Made by a program: the position numbers and the translations under genes. From Fusobacterium ulcerans ATCC 49185 (lineage in GTDB: Bacteria; Fusobacteriota; Fusobacteriia; Fusobacteriales; Fusobacteriaceae), in NCBI RefSeq assembly GCF_900683735.1, contig NZ_LR215979.1, positions 930,001 through 994,000 of the forward strand: a stretch of 64,000 nt of DNA. The letters run 5' to 3'. Under the pieces are notes generated by a model. That model saw only the letters and a program-made list of their open reading frames with translations. It did no database searches and was not told where the DNA came from. Every line of letters begins with the position of its first letter. Positions within the stretch are counted from its first letter, which is position 1. Of this stretch, positions 25,910-35,385 are shown piece by piece.

Positions 25910-26965
25910 TTAATATTTATATACTCTAGGGATTCTAGGACTTAATATAGTTAAAAGTTCATATATATTCATTCCAGTAAAATTTACAGCTTTAGTGATG
26001 TCATTGTATAAAAGAACTTTATCTCCCTCTTTTACACTTCCATCTACTTCTATAAATGTATTGTCCATAGTTACTTGAGCTATTTTAAATTCTTTGTTGT
26101 TGATGATACATTTACTTTTTTCATTTCTTTTAAGAAAACCATCCCCATATCCTATTTTTATTTTTGCCAAATATTTGCATCCTTCAATATCCAGATCATC
26201 TTTTAATTCATATGCAACATATTTATGATCTTCAATATCTCTTACACCAGCTATCTGTCCTTCTAAAGAAAAGACTTGTTTTAAATTTGGATCAAAATAA
26301 CCAACTTCCTGCAGCCCATATGTAAGCATCCCTACTCTCATATGAGTAGCTATCTCGCAATTGTAATTCATTACAGCAGCACTATTTTGCAGATGTATCA
26401 TTTCAAATTTATCTTTTCCTATAGAATTTACTACATCTGTGAATAAATCTATTAATTCCAAACCATCTTCATAATTTACAGCAAAAAGATGTGAAAATAT
26501 ACCTTTAAACTTTAAATTATTTTCATCAGTGAATTTTTCTAATTCAGATATTTCAGAAAGAGATATACCATTTCTTCCAAATCCAAGATCTATTTTAAGC
26601 TGCATTCTATCAGACGGGATTCCAGCTTTTATAAAATCTTTTAGTTCGTTAAGATCATTGACAGCTATGTCTAGATTAGGATTATTTTTTATCAATTCAA
26701 TATCTCCAATACTTTCAAAGACGAGAACTCTAAAATCATTTCCTAAGTTCATTTTCAAGATGTTTTCAGCTTCAATATAACGTGCTACGGCAACTTCTTT
26801 CAGTCCACCAGCATAAAGAGCCTTTACTATCAACTCTACCCCATGTCCATAAGCGTTGGCTTTAACAACAGGAAGGATATTTTTTCCTCTTAATTTTTTT
26901 AAATAATCTATGTTATGTAATAGATTTTTTTGATCGATAACCATTTTTATTGAATTGATAACCAT
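25910..26965 (-). CDS. alr: Alanine racemase (PLP, fold type III)
   Basis: 351 residues. The PLP lysine is Lys35 in L-P-V-V-K-A-N-A-Y-G-H-G. The C-terminal beta domain has I-K-I-G-Y-G-D-G-F, which carries the second catalytic Tyr (about residue 271). The family interconverts L- and D-alanine for peptidoglycan. The G-Y-G-D-G-F variant (rather than G-Y-A-D-G-Y) leaves open a broader or different amino-acid preference. GGAGGAG precedes the ATG. Divergent to an RpiR-type regulator. Confidence 0.88.
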   Translation of the reverse strand: MVINSIKMVIDQKNLLHNIDYLKKLRGKNILPVVKANAYGHGVELIVKALYAGGLKEVAVARYIEAENILKMNLGNDFRVLVFESIGDIELIKNNPNLDIAVNDLNELKDFIKAGIPSDRMQLKIDLGFGRNGISLSEISELEKFTDENNLKFKGIFSHLFAVNYEDGLELIDLFTDVVNSIGKDKFEMIHLQNSAAVMNYNCEIATHMRVGMLTYGLQEVGYFDPNLKQVFSLEGQIAGVRDIEDHKYVAYELKDDLDIEGCKYLAKIKIGYGDGFLKRNEKSKCIINNKEFKIAQVTMDNTFIEVDGSVKEGDKVLLYNDITKAVNFTGMNIYELLTILSPRIPRVYKY

Positions 26966-27118
26966 ACACTCCTCCTGATTTTTTTGTTATTTACATTCTA
27001 CACCATAAATTAGAAAAAATACACCCCAAAATATTTAAAAGGAAAATTTCAAGAAAAAGTTAAATTATGTTATAATTAAAAAAGAAACTTATATTTGAAA
27101 AGGAATGGTTGAATAAAT

Positions 27119-27967
27119 ATGGATAAAGTACATAAATTTTATAAAGAAAACTACAAAACACTCACTAAGGTAGAAAAGAAAATAGCTGAATTTCTTGTAA
27201 AGAATCCTAAAAAGGTAATGGTTTTGTCGGCATTGGAATTAGGAAAAGAGATAGGAGTAAGTGATGCTTCTGTTTTGAGATTTTCTAAAATTATGGGGTT
27301 TAATAAATTTAATGATTTTAAAAACTATATAGCTTTAGAACTTAGTGAAACAAGCCCAGATGACAGGATAGTAAAAAACTGGGATAATTTTAATTCTAAA
27401 AATGATATAGCAAATAAAATAGTTAATGCTGATCTTGAAAATATAAAAGAATTTTTATTAAATGTAGACTTTGATCAAGTAAATGAAGCTGTAGAAATGA
27501 TAGATGAAGCCAAGAAAATATATTTTTTAGGAATAGGTTCAAGTCGGGCTATATCTCAATTTATGTTTTGGCATGTAAAAAGACTTGGATTTAATGCAGA
27601 ATGTGTAAATGAAGGCGGATTGGGACTATATGAAGCTTTTTCTCATATAAAAAAAGGTGATATTGTTATAATATTTGCTTTTCCTAGATTTTTAAATGAT
27701 GAGATAAAAGCTGTAAAGCTAGCAAAAGAAAAGAAAGCAAAAATAATAACTGTTACAAGCAATGTATTTTCTGAAATAAGTTTTTTGAGTGACATTGTTT
27801 TTAAAATATCTGTTGAAAATAATGGTTTTTTTAATTCTTATATAGTACCAATGGAACTGTGTAATATAATACTTACAGCACTTTTTGAAAAAAATAAAAC
27901 AAGCATATATGCAGAATTGAAAGAAAATAGTCTTGTAAAAGATTTCCTATTTACATCAGAAAATTAA
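27119..27967 (+). CDS. RpiR/MurR-family transcriptional regulator
   Basis: 282 residues. The N-terminal ~80 residues form the RpiR helix-turn-helix (K-V-E-K-K-I-A-E-F-L..., then S-D-A-S-V-L-R-F-S-K-I-M-G). Residues ~125-255 form a sugar isomerase (SIS) domain with I-Y-F-L-G-I-G-S-S-R. These proteins sense phosphosugars or amino sugar acids. No sugar gene is directly downstream; the divergent racemase is its only close neighbour, so it may govern cell-wall-related genes. Target unknown. Confidence 0.88.
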   Translation: MDKVHKFYKENYKTLTKVEKKIAEFLVKNPKKVMVLSALELGKEIGVSDASVLRFSKIMGFNKFNDFKNYIALELSETSPDDRIVKNWDNFNSKNDIANKIVNADLENIKEFLLNVDFDQVNEAVEMIDEAKKIYFLGIGSSRAISQFMFWHVKRLGFNAECVNEGGLGLYEAFSHIKKGDIVIIFAFPRFLNDEIKAVKLAKEKKAKIITVTSNVFSEISFLSDIVFKISVENNGFFNSYIVPMELCNIILTALFEKNKTSIYAELKENSLVKDFLFTSEN

Positions 27968-28068
27968 TATTGGTATATAATAATTTCAAAGGGTAAAATA
28001 AATAAAGGGTACATTTTTAATTAAATTACTATATATAAAGAAAATAATATTAAGAAAATTTTTTTAAG

Positions 28069-28116
28069 TCCATGTAATTTTAGAGATAAAAATTCTAAAA
28101 TTCATGGATTTTTTTT
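28069..28116 (+). terminator. Terminator of the RpiR gene (hairpin-family member)
   Basis: TCCATG (28069-28074) pairs with CATGGA (28103-28108), and AATTTTAGA with TTCTAAAATT inside, followed by eight T. The inner stem is the same as that of the 56250 element. Confidence 0.85.
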
Positions 28117-28242
28117 ATTAAAACTTTTAAAGTAGATAGTAAATCTTTCAACCACTTTAAAAACAGAAATAAAAATACAGGAAGAAATTATAAAACTAAA
28201 TTAAAAATATGCTGAAAATCAATTTTTTAACTATTCATTAAG

Positions 28243-28287
28243 AAACCATTAATGGTAAAACCGTTCATGGAAAAACCCTTAACGTTT
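28243..28287. repeat. Three 15-bp imperfect tandem repeats
   Basis: Units start at 28243, 28258 and 28273: AAACCATTAATGGTA, AAACCGTTCATGGAA and AAACCCTTAACGTTT. The first contains the 12-bp palindrome ACCATTAATGGT. No gene overlaps; a T run follows. Confidence 0.6.
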
Positions 28288-28405
28288 TTTTTTGAGATAT
28301 CAGAAGATAGTCTTCATTAAGAAGATAATAAAAGCTATAAATAATGCACACAGAGGAAAGAGGAAAAAGTAAGTGAGAAAAAATAAAATCGATAAATAAA
28401 AAAGT

Positions 28406-28434
28406 ACAGGGAGTAAAATCTCTGTATTTTTTTG
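28406..28434 (+). terminator. Terminator with no gene before it
   Basis: TACAGGGA (28406-28413) pairs with TCTCTGTA (28420-28427), then seven T. It lies 290 bases after the previous terminator, in a stretch with no ORF, so an unannotated short transcript may end here. Confidence 0.65.
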
Positions 28435-28542
28435 TGTTAAAAAAATAATTTTTTCAGACAATTTTCTTAAAATAGGTTTCTCAATATTTTCTTTGAAGCA
28501 GGAATTTTTGGAATCTTAATAGGAAAGAGAGGAAATAAAAAA

Positions 28543-28570
28543 GTTCTCTTTTATATAAAAAGAAGAACTA
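28543..28570. repeat. AT-rich hairpin, copy A
   Basis: AGTTCT and AGAACT arms surround a TTTTATATAAAA core. On the minus strand a T run follows the stem. A similar hairpin (copy B) lies at 28713-28739, on the other side of the promoter at 28616-28644. Confidence 0.5.
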
Positions 28571-28615
28571 TCTTTCATTTATTAAATTTAAAGAATATTA
28601 TTAACATACTAAATA

Positions 28616-28644
28616 TTGACTTTTATTTTAAAATGATGTATTAT
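28616..28644 (+). promoter_or_regulatory. Promoter of the RTX-like autotransporter
   Basis: TTGACT (28616-28621), a 17-base spacer and TATTAT (28639-28644). This gives a leader of about 200 nt that contains the AT-rich hairpin at 28713-28739. Confidence 0.65.
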
Positions 28645-28712
28645 CTATAGTGTAAGTATACAGTTTCAAATTATGGATTAAAGGTTTTTTTAGATAACCA
28701 ATAAACACTACT

Positions 28713-28739
28713 GTTCTCTTTTTTATATAAAAGCGAACT
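28713..28739. repeat. AT-rich hairpin, copy B, in the autotransporter leader
   Basis: GTTCTCTTTTTTATATAAAA followed by GCGAAC resembles copy A at 28543-28570. Here it would be part of the 5' untranslated RNA and could form a hairpin with GTTC/GAAC ends. Confidence 0.45.
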
Positions 28740-28851
28740 TTAAAAAGTATTTTTTGAAATTTACACCAATTTTTTTTTTAAAGAGCAAATATTGCAATAG
28801 AAAGAGAATTGAGATATAAGTTCTAAATAAAATATCAACAGGGAGGAAATA

Positions 28852-31800
28852 ATGATTGAAGAAATGATGAAGGCAGTAAAAAGAGGGAATAAGAAAAGAA
28901 GCAGAAATATAACAATAGGAGCAGTAGTAGGATTCCTGCTTTCATGTACAGCAGTAATGGGAACAGATGAATATTTGTGGATAAAAGAAGATAATGGAAC
29001 AATAAAATTCAGTACAGACAACAGTGATCCTGCAGGTACAGATAATCCATATAGTGAAAACAGCTGGAATGAAAACATTTATATAAATAATATAGCATTA
29101 TCAGGAACAGGTAATGCTCCTAAATCAGGTGGTTATGGATTAAAATTAGAAGGAAATTTAGGGGGATTTGAACTTATAAATAACGGTTCAACAACAGGAA
29201 CATCTACAGGATTTAATGGAAACGGTTTAGGAATTTATAATTTTTCAGGAACTATAGGAAGTCTAACAAATAACGGTTCAACAACAGGAATATCTAAAGA
29301 AGGTGGGGGGACTGGTTCAGGAATTTATAATTTTTTAGGAACTATAGAAAGTCTAACAAATAATGGTTCAACAACAGGAATATCTATAGGAGCTCTTGGA
29401 CAAGGTGTAGGAATTTATAGTGACTCAGGAAGTTCAGGAAATATAGAAAGTTTAATAAATAGTGGTTCAATAACAGGAACAACTGTAGAAGATGGTAATT
29501 ATGGTTTAGGAATTTATAATTTTTCAGGAACTATAGGAAGTCTAACAAATACAGGTTTAATAACAGGAACAGCTACAGGAAGTAATGGAGAAGGTTATGG
29601 AATTAATAATGAAGAAGAAATAACAGTACTAATAAACAATGGAGTAACAATAGGAACAGTTACAGGAGGTAAAGGTTTAGGAATTTATAATGATATAGTA
29701 TCTACTATAGGAAGTCTAGTAAATAATGGTTTAATAACAGGAATATCTGAAGGAGATATAGGTTATGGAATTTTTAATGATGGTAGTAGTACTATCACAA
29801 GGGCGGCAAATAGTGGGTTAATAACAGGAACATATGCAGGAATTGCTAATAACGCCACTATAGAAGGTCTAGCAAATAGTGGAATAATAGCAGAAAAAGA
29901 TACACAAGGTGAGGGTTATGGAATTAATAATCAAAGTACTGAAAGAATAGCTCATATATCAAATTCAGGAGTTATTTATGGTAAAACCAGTGCTATAAAC
30001 AATACTGCTGGTGGAGAAATAGGTTCTATATATAACAATGGAATATTAGCAACAAAAGGAGATTCGCCTATAAAAGATGATGGGACAATAACCCTTACAG
30101 CGAATTATGGACTAGAGATTGCAGAAGCTACTGGAATAGTAAGTAATGGTTCTAATTATCATCCAGCTGGCCCACCAGGAGTTGTATTTGTAGGCTATAA
30201 TGATGTTGGATATCAAATAACAAGAGATTTGGTAATAAAAAATGCTGTTATCCAAGGAGGAGGAACTGGGATAGGAACATCAACAGATAGTTTTGAATTT
30301 TTAGGTGCTCCTAATGAATTTGATAACTTAATACTAAATGGAAAAAATGAGACATTAAAAGTTACTGGAACAGACAAAGAGGTAAAAGGTTCAATAATAA
30401 ATGCCTATGGGACAGCAGTTATTTTTGAAGGAACAGATGGTCAGCTTACATTATCAGGAACAATAGTAAATGGCGGAGTAGATGAAGAAAATAAAATAAC
30501 AGTATCAGGAAGCGGTGCTGGAGATACATTGATACTTCAATCTGGAGAAGTTCAGTATTCAGGGGGAAAAGGAACTCAAAATACTATAATCAATGGAAAT
30601 ATAGATATGAAAGCAGGAGATGATACTCTTACTTTTGATAAAGAGACAATAATTAATGGAAATATAGCTATGGGAGCTGATAATGACACCCTTACAGCAG
30701 AAGCAGGAAGTATTATCAATGGAAGTTTTGATGGAGGAGAAGGAATTGATAAACTTTCTTTAAAATCTGGAGCAATGGTTAATGGAAATATAGCTACGGG
30801 AGCTGGGAATGACACCCTTACAGCAGAAGCAGAAAGTATTATCAATGGAAGTTTTGATGGAGGAGCTGGAGATGATAATCTTTCTTTAAAATCTGGAGCA
30901 ATGGTTAATGGAAATATAACTATGGGAAATGCTAATGATACCCTTACAATAGAAGCAGGAAGTATTATCAATGGAACTCTTGATGGAGGAATGGAAAGTG
31001 ACACTCTTAGTTTTAATTCACCAGCAACAAGAACATCAAATAGCAATGGAATAAATATTCATCATAACATATCAGGATTTGAAAATATGAATATAAATAC
31101 AAATGTAACTTTATTTGAAAAAACTGTTAAAGATGATGGAACATTAGGAGATTTAGCCATAACAGGAGCAGAAAATATAACAATAGAAACAGATGGGGTA
31201 CTTACCCTGAAAATAGATTCAGCTAAGACAGCTAATTTAGGAGGACAAGACAAGATTATAGGTCATGCACTCTATGGAAATAATGGAGAAATAATTTCAA
31301 CTGGAGGAAAACTGCTGCTGGCAGTAAATGGAGCAGGAAATGAAAAAGTGATAAGTTTTGGAGATACTACTATAGATGGAAGTCTGGTAACAGCCCATGA
31401 AACAAAGAATGAAGAAGAGATAAATTTTGCTGCAACATCTCTGCTTCACTGGGTAAAGAGAGTAGAAGGAACAACTAATGAGGTAATAATTACATCTAAA
31501 GTTGATCTTCCTACAGACATAACTTATGAAAAACTGAATAAAATATATCACAGTATTCGTTCAGTAGATGAATTAGGGAACTTTAATGTAGATGATGATG
31601 AGAAATTATCAACATTCTTAGGATATCTGAATGATATCTATGCAGGAAATCCTTACTCGTATAGTCCTGAACTTTCAAGAAAATCTGCTGGGATGTTTAG
31701 AGATATAGTTACTGAAAATATTTTTAAACCAGAAACAAATAAATGGATAATTTATAGTGGACTTACTCATGTAGATGGTGGAACAAAAGATACATATTAT

Positions 31801-32649
31801 GGAAAAGGATATTACACATATGACATAGGAAGTTCTGACATGGACGCAGATACAAAAATCACTGGAGCATATATGCTTGGGGAATATGGAGTATCAGATA
31901 CATTAACATCAGGAATAGTAATTGGAGGAAACAAGCTGAAATCTGACTTGTCTAATGGCTCAAAAGTAGATGGAAGCGCACTGTATCTAGGAGCTTATGC
32001 AAAGAAATATATAGGAAATCTAAAAGTAGCAGCAGGAGCAGGATTCCAATATGGAGATTATGATGTTGATAGATTAGCTATAAATAGTGTGGCTTCTGAT
32101 ACAGCAGAATCAGTAATGAAATATTCAGATAACTACATTGATATAACATATGATATCTATCTGAATGGAAGATACTCTCATAATATTGGAGAGAACTTAT
32201 TCTTAGAACCATATGGAACTTTATCATATACATATATAGACCAAGATGGAGCTAATGAAGGAAGTAAAACTTTAGCTATTGAAACTGATTCTAAATCATT
32301 TGACTATACATCTGCTAAAGTAGGATTAGACCTTAAAAAAGTAATACCTCATGAAAAAGGAAAGAGTACAATGTCAGTAGGAGTAAGCTATACAAAAATA
32401 TTAGATGGAGCAGATGAGGAGGTTATCACAGGAAGATTTAAAGGTGGAAGGGACTTTGATATATTGGTTGCTCATAAAAATGAACATAGTATAGGAGTAA
32501 ATGCAAAATATGCTCTTGAACTTGAAAATGGAGTACTATTTGATGTAAAAGGAACTTATATAGTAGAAAGAGATTCACATAATAATTCTGGAAAGAATAG
32601 AACTAAAGGTGAATGGATAGTTGGAACAGGATTGGGATATAGGTTTTAA
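28852..32649 (+). CDS. Autotransporter adhesin with RTX-like repeats in the passenger
   Basis: 1265 residues. A basic, extended signal region precedes T-A-V-M-G at about residue 37. The passenger holds roughly nine ~30-residue repeats of the form N-N-G-x-x-T-G-x...G-x-G-I-Y-N, with L-I-N-N/L-T-N-N. From about residue 575 to 720 comes a second repeat set alternating I-I-N-G-S-F-D-G-G-x-G-x-D with G-N-I-x-x-G-A-x-N-D-T-L, close to the G-G-x-G-x-D calcium motif of RTX proteins. The C-terminal ~300 residues form the barrel, ending G-L-G-Y-R-F. It should be displayed on the surface as a beta-solenoid adhesin. The GGGAGG site and promoter upstream fix the start. Its last codons match the remnant at 528-627. 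Confidence 0.9.
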   Translation: MIEEMMKAVKRGNKKRSRNITIGAVVGFLLSCTAVMGTDEYLWIKEDNGTIKFSTDNSDPAGTDNPYSENSWNENIYINNIALSGTGNAPKSGGYGLKLEGNLGGFELINNGSTTGTSTGFNGNGLGIYNFSGTIGSLTNNGSTTGISKEGGGTGSGIYNFLGTIESLTNNGSTTGISIGALGQGVGIYSDSGSSGNIESLINSGSITGTTVEDGNYGLGIYNFSGTIGSLTNTGLITGTATGSNGEGYGINNEEEITVLINNGVTIGTVTGGKGLGIYNDIVSTIGSLVNNGLITGISEGDIGYGIFNDGSSTITRAANSGLITGTYAGIANNATIEGLANSGIIAEKDTQGEGYGINNQSTERIAHISNSGVIYGKTSAINNTAGGEIGSIYNNGILATKGDSPIKDDGTITLTANYGLEIAEATGIVSNGSNYHPAGPPGVVFVGYNDVGYQITRDLVIKNAVIQGGGTGIGTSTDSFEFLGAPNEFDNLILNGKNETLKVTGTDKEVKGSIINAYGTAVIFEGTDGQLTLSGTIVNGGVDEENKITVSGSGAGDTLILQSGEVQYSGGKGTQNTIINGNIDMKAGDDTLTFDKETIINGNIAMGADNDTLTAEAGSIINGSFDGGEGIDKLSLKSGAMVNGNIATGAGNDTLTAEAESIINGSFDGGAGDDNLSLKSGAMVNGNITMGNANDTLTIEAGSIINGTLDGGMESDTLSFNSPATRTSNSNGINIHHNISGFENMNINTNVTLFEKTVKDDGTLGDLAITGAENITIETDGVLTLKIDSAKTANLGGQDKIIGHALYGNNGEIISTGGKLLLAVNGAGNEKVISFGDTTIDGSLVTAHETKNEEEINFAATSLLHWVKRVEGTTNEVIITSKVDLPTDITYEKLNKIYHSIRSVDELGNFNVDDDEKLSTFLGYLNDIYAGNPYSYSPELSRKSAGMFRDIVTENIFKPETNKWIIYSGLTHVDGGTKDTYYGKGYYTYDIGSSDMDADTKITGAYMLGEYGVSDTLTSGIVIGGNKLKSDLSNGSKVDGSALYLGAYAKKYIGNLKVAAGAGFQYGDYDVDRLAINSVASDTAESVMKYSDNYIDITYDIYLNGRYSHNIGENLFLEPYGTLSYTYIDQDGANEGSKTLAIETDSKSFDYTSAKVGLDLKKVIPHEKGKSTMSVGVSYTKILDGADEEVITGRFKGGRDFDILVAHKNEHSIGVNAKYALELENGVLFDVKGTYIVERDSHNNSGKNRTKGEWIVGTGLGYRF

Positions 32650-32847
32650 TAAAGATAACAGAGAAAAATTTTCAGATAATAAAAAAATCTAAAGGGAGTA
32701 TCGACTTTAGTAATTAAAGAACTGATGAAAATTTTTTAAAAAGAAATAACAGGATTAAGAGTATCAAAGATATTTAGGATAAATAAAAATAGTAAAATAG
32801 TAGAAAGAGTAGAAGACAGATCGTAAGTTACTCTATTCTCAAAATTG

Positions 32848-32888
32848 AAAAGGATTGATTTCTGCACCTTGCATAAGTCAGTCCTTTT
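32848..32888 (+). terminator. Terminator after the RTX-like autotransporter
   Basis: AAAAGGATTGA (32848-32858) pairs with TCAGTCCTTTT (32878-32888). The 32650-32847 stretch before it shows only a short CTAAAG/CTTTAG hairpin. Confidence 0.75.
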
Positions 32889-32989
32889 ATAATAAAAATT
32901 TTTAAGAAAAATAAATGGTGGGAAGTGTACTATATATATACTTTTAATATTATTTTTAAATTAAATGATAAAAAAATTGAAAATTATTG

Positions 32990-33034
32990 TTGACTTAACT
33001 ACAGAAATGTTGTATCTTGTAGTAAGAACTACAA
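32990..33034 (+). promoter_or_regulatory. Promoter with overlapping inverted-repeat operator
   Basis: TTGACT (32990-32995), a 17-base spacer and TATCTT (33013-33018). TTGTAGT and ACTACAA (33017-33023, 33028-33034) form a 7-bp inverted repeat across the start site. An extra ACTACA half site lies at 32998-33003 within the spacer. The layout is that of a repressor operator for the operon that follows. Confidence 0.65.
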
Positions 33035-33054
33035 AGATAAAGGGAGGGTGTAAT

Positions 33055-33783
33055 ATGAGAAAGCCTATAATTGGTATAACTTCAGCACATGAAAAGGAAG
33101 AAGGGTTAAGAAATTATCATAGAACTACATTGAGCATAGACTATACAAAAGCAGTAGTTGCAGGGGGAGGAATTCCTTTGGTTATTCCTGTAACTGATAA
33201 TATAGAAATAATAAAAGCCCAATTAGAATTGATAGATGGATTGCTTTTATCAGGTGGAGCAGATTTGAATCCTTTCTTATATGGACAGGATTTTAAAGAG
33301 GGGATAAATGTAATATCACCTGAAAGAGATACTTACGAAATGATGATATTAGAAGAATTTTTGAAAACTAAAAAACCTATATTGGGAATATGCAGAGGAC
33401 ATCAGCTTATAAATATCTACTTCAATGGAACATTATTTCAAGATCTAAGATATTATGGAAAGGAAGTTCAAAAACATAGACAGGATCTTTATCCTGAACT
33501 GGCTACACACAGAGTAAATATTGTGGAAGAGGACAACATACTTTTTGAGCTGTATGGTAAAGAGATAGCTACTAACTCATTCCATCATCAGATTATAGAT
33601 AAACTTGGAGAAGGACTTACTACAATAGCTACTGCCAATGATGGAGTAATAGAAGCTTTTCAAATGAAAGCACATAAATTCCTTTATGGTATTCAATGGC
33701 ATCCTGAAATGATGACTGCTAGAGGAAATATGGAAATGAAAAAAATATTTGAAAAATTTGTAGCAAGTTGTGAGGTAAAATAG
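33055..33783 (+). CDS. Peptidase C26 / gamma-glutamyl-GABA hydrolase-like amidase
   Basis: 242 residues from ATG 33055, which has GGGAGGG upstream. The frame's earlier ATG at 32965 lies before the promoter and is rejected. Class I glutamine-amidotransferase fold: nucleophile Cys113 in G-I-C-R-G-H-Q, and His216 with Glu218 in W-H-P-E. The start P-I-I-G-I-T-S matches PuuD-type enzymes, which hydrolyse gamma-glutamyl amides. It heads a three-gene operon with an amidohydrolase (stop and ATG one base apart) and an amino-acid symporter, suggesting breakdown of gamma-glutamyl or N-acyl amino compounds. Confidence 0.88.
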   Translation: MRKPIIGITSAHEKEEGLRNYHRTTLSIDYTKAVVAGGGIPLVIPVTDNIEIIKAQLELIDGLLLSGGADLNPFLYGQDFKEGINVISPERDTYEMMILEEFLKTKKPILGICRGHQLINIYFNGTLFQDLRYYGKEVQKHRQDLYPELATHRVNIVEEDNILFELYGKEIATNSFHHQIIDKLGEGLTTIATANDGVIEAFQMKAHKFLYGIQWHPEMMTARGNMEMKKIFEKFVASCEVK

Positions 33784-35373
33784 ATGCATATATTCACAAA
33801 TGGGAAAATATATTCTTTTGACTCAGATAATAATATATATGAAGCAATAGCTGTAGAAGATGGAAAGATAATAGCTGTTGGAAAGACAGAGGAAGTATTA
33901 AAAGAATTTGAAGCTAGAAAAGATAAAGTTGTTATCAACTTGAAAGGGAAAACAGCAGTGCCAGGATTCAATGACAGTCATGTACATTTTATGAATTATG
34001 GATATACTGGTAAAAAAATAAGATTAAATGATTGCAAAAATATAGAGGAACTTATTACCCTTGGAAAAGAAACTTCACCTTATGGGGGATGGATACTGGG
34101 AAGAGGATGGAATCAGGACCTTTTTATAGGGGGGAAGAGAATACCTGAAAAAAGTGATCTAGATAAAATATCTACAGAGATACCTGTATGCTACACAAGA
34201 GCCTGTGGACATGTAGCTGTAATCAACAGCAAAGCTATGGAACTTTGTGGTATAACACCAGAAACAGAATGTTTTGGTGGAGATATAGATTATGAAAAAG
34301 GAATATTTACAGAGAATGCGCTGTATCTTGTGTACTCACATATCTCTAAACTTTCTCTTGAGGAAATGAAAGAGATAATTCTGGAAACTCAGGAAAAATT
34401 TCTGGCAATGGGAATAACTTCTGTACAGACAGATGACTTTGAATCATTTCCAGATAAGGACTTCAAAAAAGTTATACAAGCTTATGAAGAACTTAAACAA
34501 GAGGGAAAATTAAAAATGAGAGTATATGAACAGGGGCTTATGCCTGTAAAAGAAAGAATAAAAGAGCTGTCTGAATACAAATACTTCACTGGAACTGGTG
34601 ATGAAAGATTCAAAATGGGACCTATAAAGCTTCTGCTAGATGGATCACTGGGAGGAAAAACTGCTTTGCTGCAAATGCCTTATGCTGGGGAAAAGGAAAA
34701 TAAAGGGGTAGTGACATATACACAGGAAGAGTTTGATGAAATAGTAAAATATGCAGATTCATTGGAGTATCAAATAGCAGTGCATGCTATAGGAGATGGA
34801 GCTGTAAAAATGGCATTAGACAGTTTTGAAAAACTTCCTGAACTCAACAGAAAAAGACATGGAATAGTTCACTGTCAGATAACTACAATGGAGCTTATAG
34901 ACAGAATAAAAGAGTTGGATATTATAGTGTATATACAGCCAATATTTCTGGACTATGATCTGCACATAGTAGAAGACAGAGTGGGATATGAAAGAAGTCT
35001 GGAATCATACGCATGGAGAACTATGCTTGATAAAGGGATAAGATTATGTTTTGGTTCAGATGCTCCTGTAGACAGTGCAGATGTAATAAGGTCAATACAT
35101 TGTGCAGTGAACAGACAGGATATTAATTTTTATCCTGAGAAGGGATGGCTTCCAAATGAAAAAATATCTGTGGAAGAGGCAGTGAGATGCTATACAGTAA
35201 ACAGTGCTTATGCATCTTTTGAAGAAAATATAAAGGGTAGTTTGAAAAAAGGCAAACTGGCAGATTTTGTTGTATTAGATAGAGATATATTCACTATTGA
35301 AAAAAGTCAGATACTTTCTACTAAGATTGATTCAACAATCATAGGTGGAGAGATACTATATATAAATATTTAA
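33784..35373 (+). CDS. YtcJ-like metal-dependent amidohydrolase
   Basis: 529 residues, normal for the amidohydrolase-3 family (PF07969). Metal ligands His66 and His68 lie in P-G-F-N-D-S-H-V-H-F. Further motifs are C-G-H near residue 140, a K-L-L-L-D-G-S-L-G-G segment, A-I-G-D-G-A near residue 338, H-C-Q near 362, and S-D-A-P-V near 427. The family hydrolyses N-acyl or amide bonds of diverse substrates. The gene directly abuts the C26 amidase gene and precedes an AGCS symporter by 12 bases. Together they form a catabolic unit for an amide-linked amino acid. Substrate unknown. Confidence 0.87.
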   Translation: MHIFTNGKIYSFDSDNNIYEAIAVEDGKIIAVGKTEEVLKEFEARKDKVVINLKGKTAVPGFNDSHVHFMNYGYTGKKIRLNDCKNIEELITLGKETSPYGGWILGRGWNQDLFIGGKRIPEKSDLDKISTEIPVCYTRACGHVAVINSKAMELCGITPETECFGGDIDYEKGIFTENALYLVYSHISKLSLEEMKEIILETQEKFLAMGITSVQTDDFESFPDKDFKKVIQAYEELKQEGKLKMRVYEQGLMPVKERIKELSEYKYFTGTGDERFKMGPIKLLLDGSLGGKTALLQMPYAGEKENKGVVTYTQEEFDEIVKYADSLEYQIAVHAIGDGAVKMALDSFEKLPELNRKRHGIVHCQITTMELIDRIKELDIIVYIQPIFLDYDLHIVEDRVGYERSLESYAWRTMLDKGIRLCFGSDAPVDSADVIRSIHCAVNRQDINFYPEKGWLPNEKISVEEAVRCYTVNSAYASFEENIKGSLKKGKLADFVVLDRDIFTIEKSQILSTKIDSTIIGGEILYINI

Positions 35374-35385
35374 GGGGGTATAAAA

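Noticed and set aside
29160-31020. Possible CRISPR-like or tandem-repeat DNA array
   Set aside because: The periodicity follows codons and varies at third positions; it encodes protein repeats of the autotransporter passenger.
30576-31046. Minus-strand 156-codon ORF antisense to the RTX-like repeats
   Set aside because: Its own repetitive Pro/Ser/Ile pattern is the complement of the repeat block; no ribosome site.
32965-33054. Longer start for the C26 amidase
   Set aside because: It would precede the promoter; P-I-I-G-I-T-S near the 33055 start aligns with family N-termini, and a strong ribosome site sits there.
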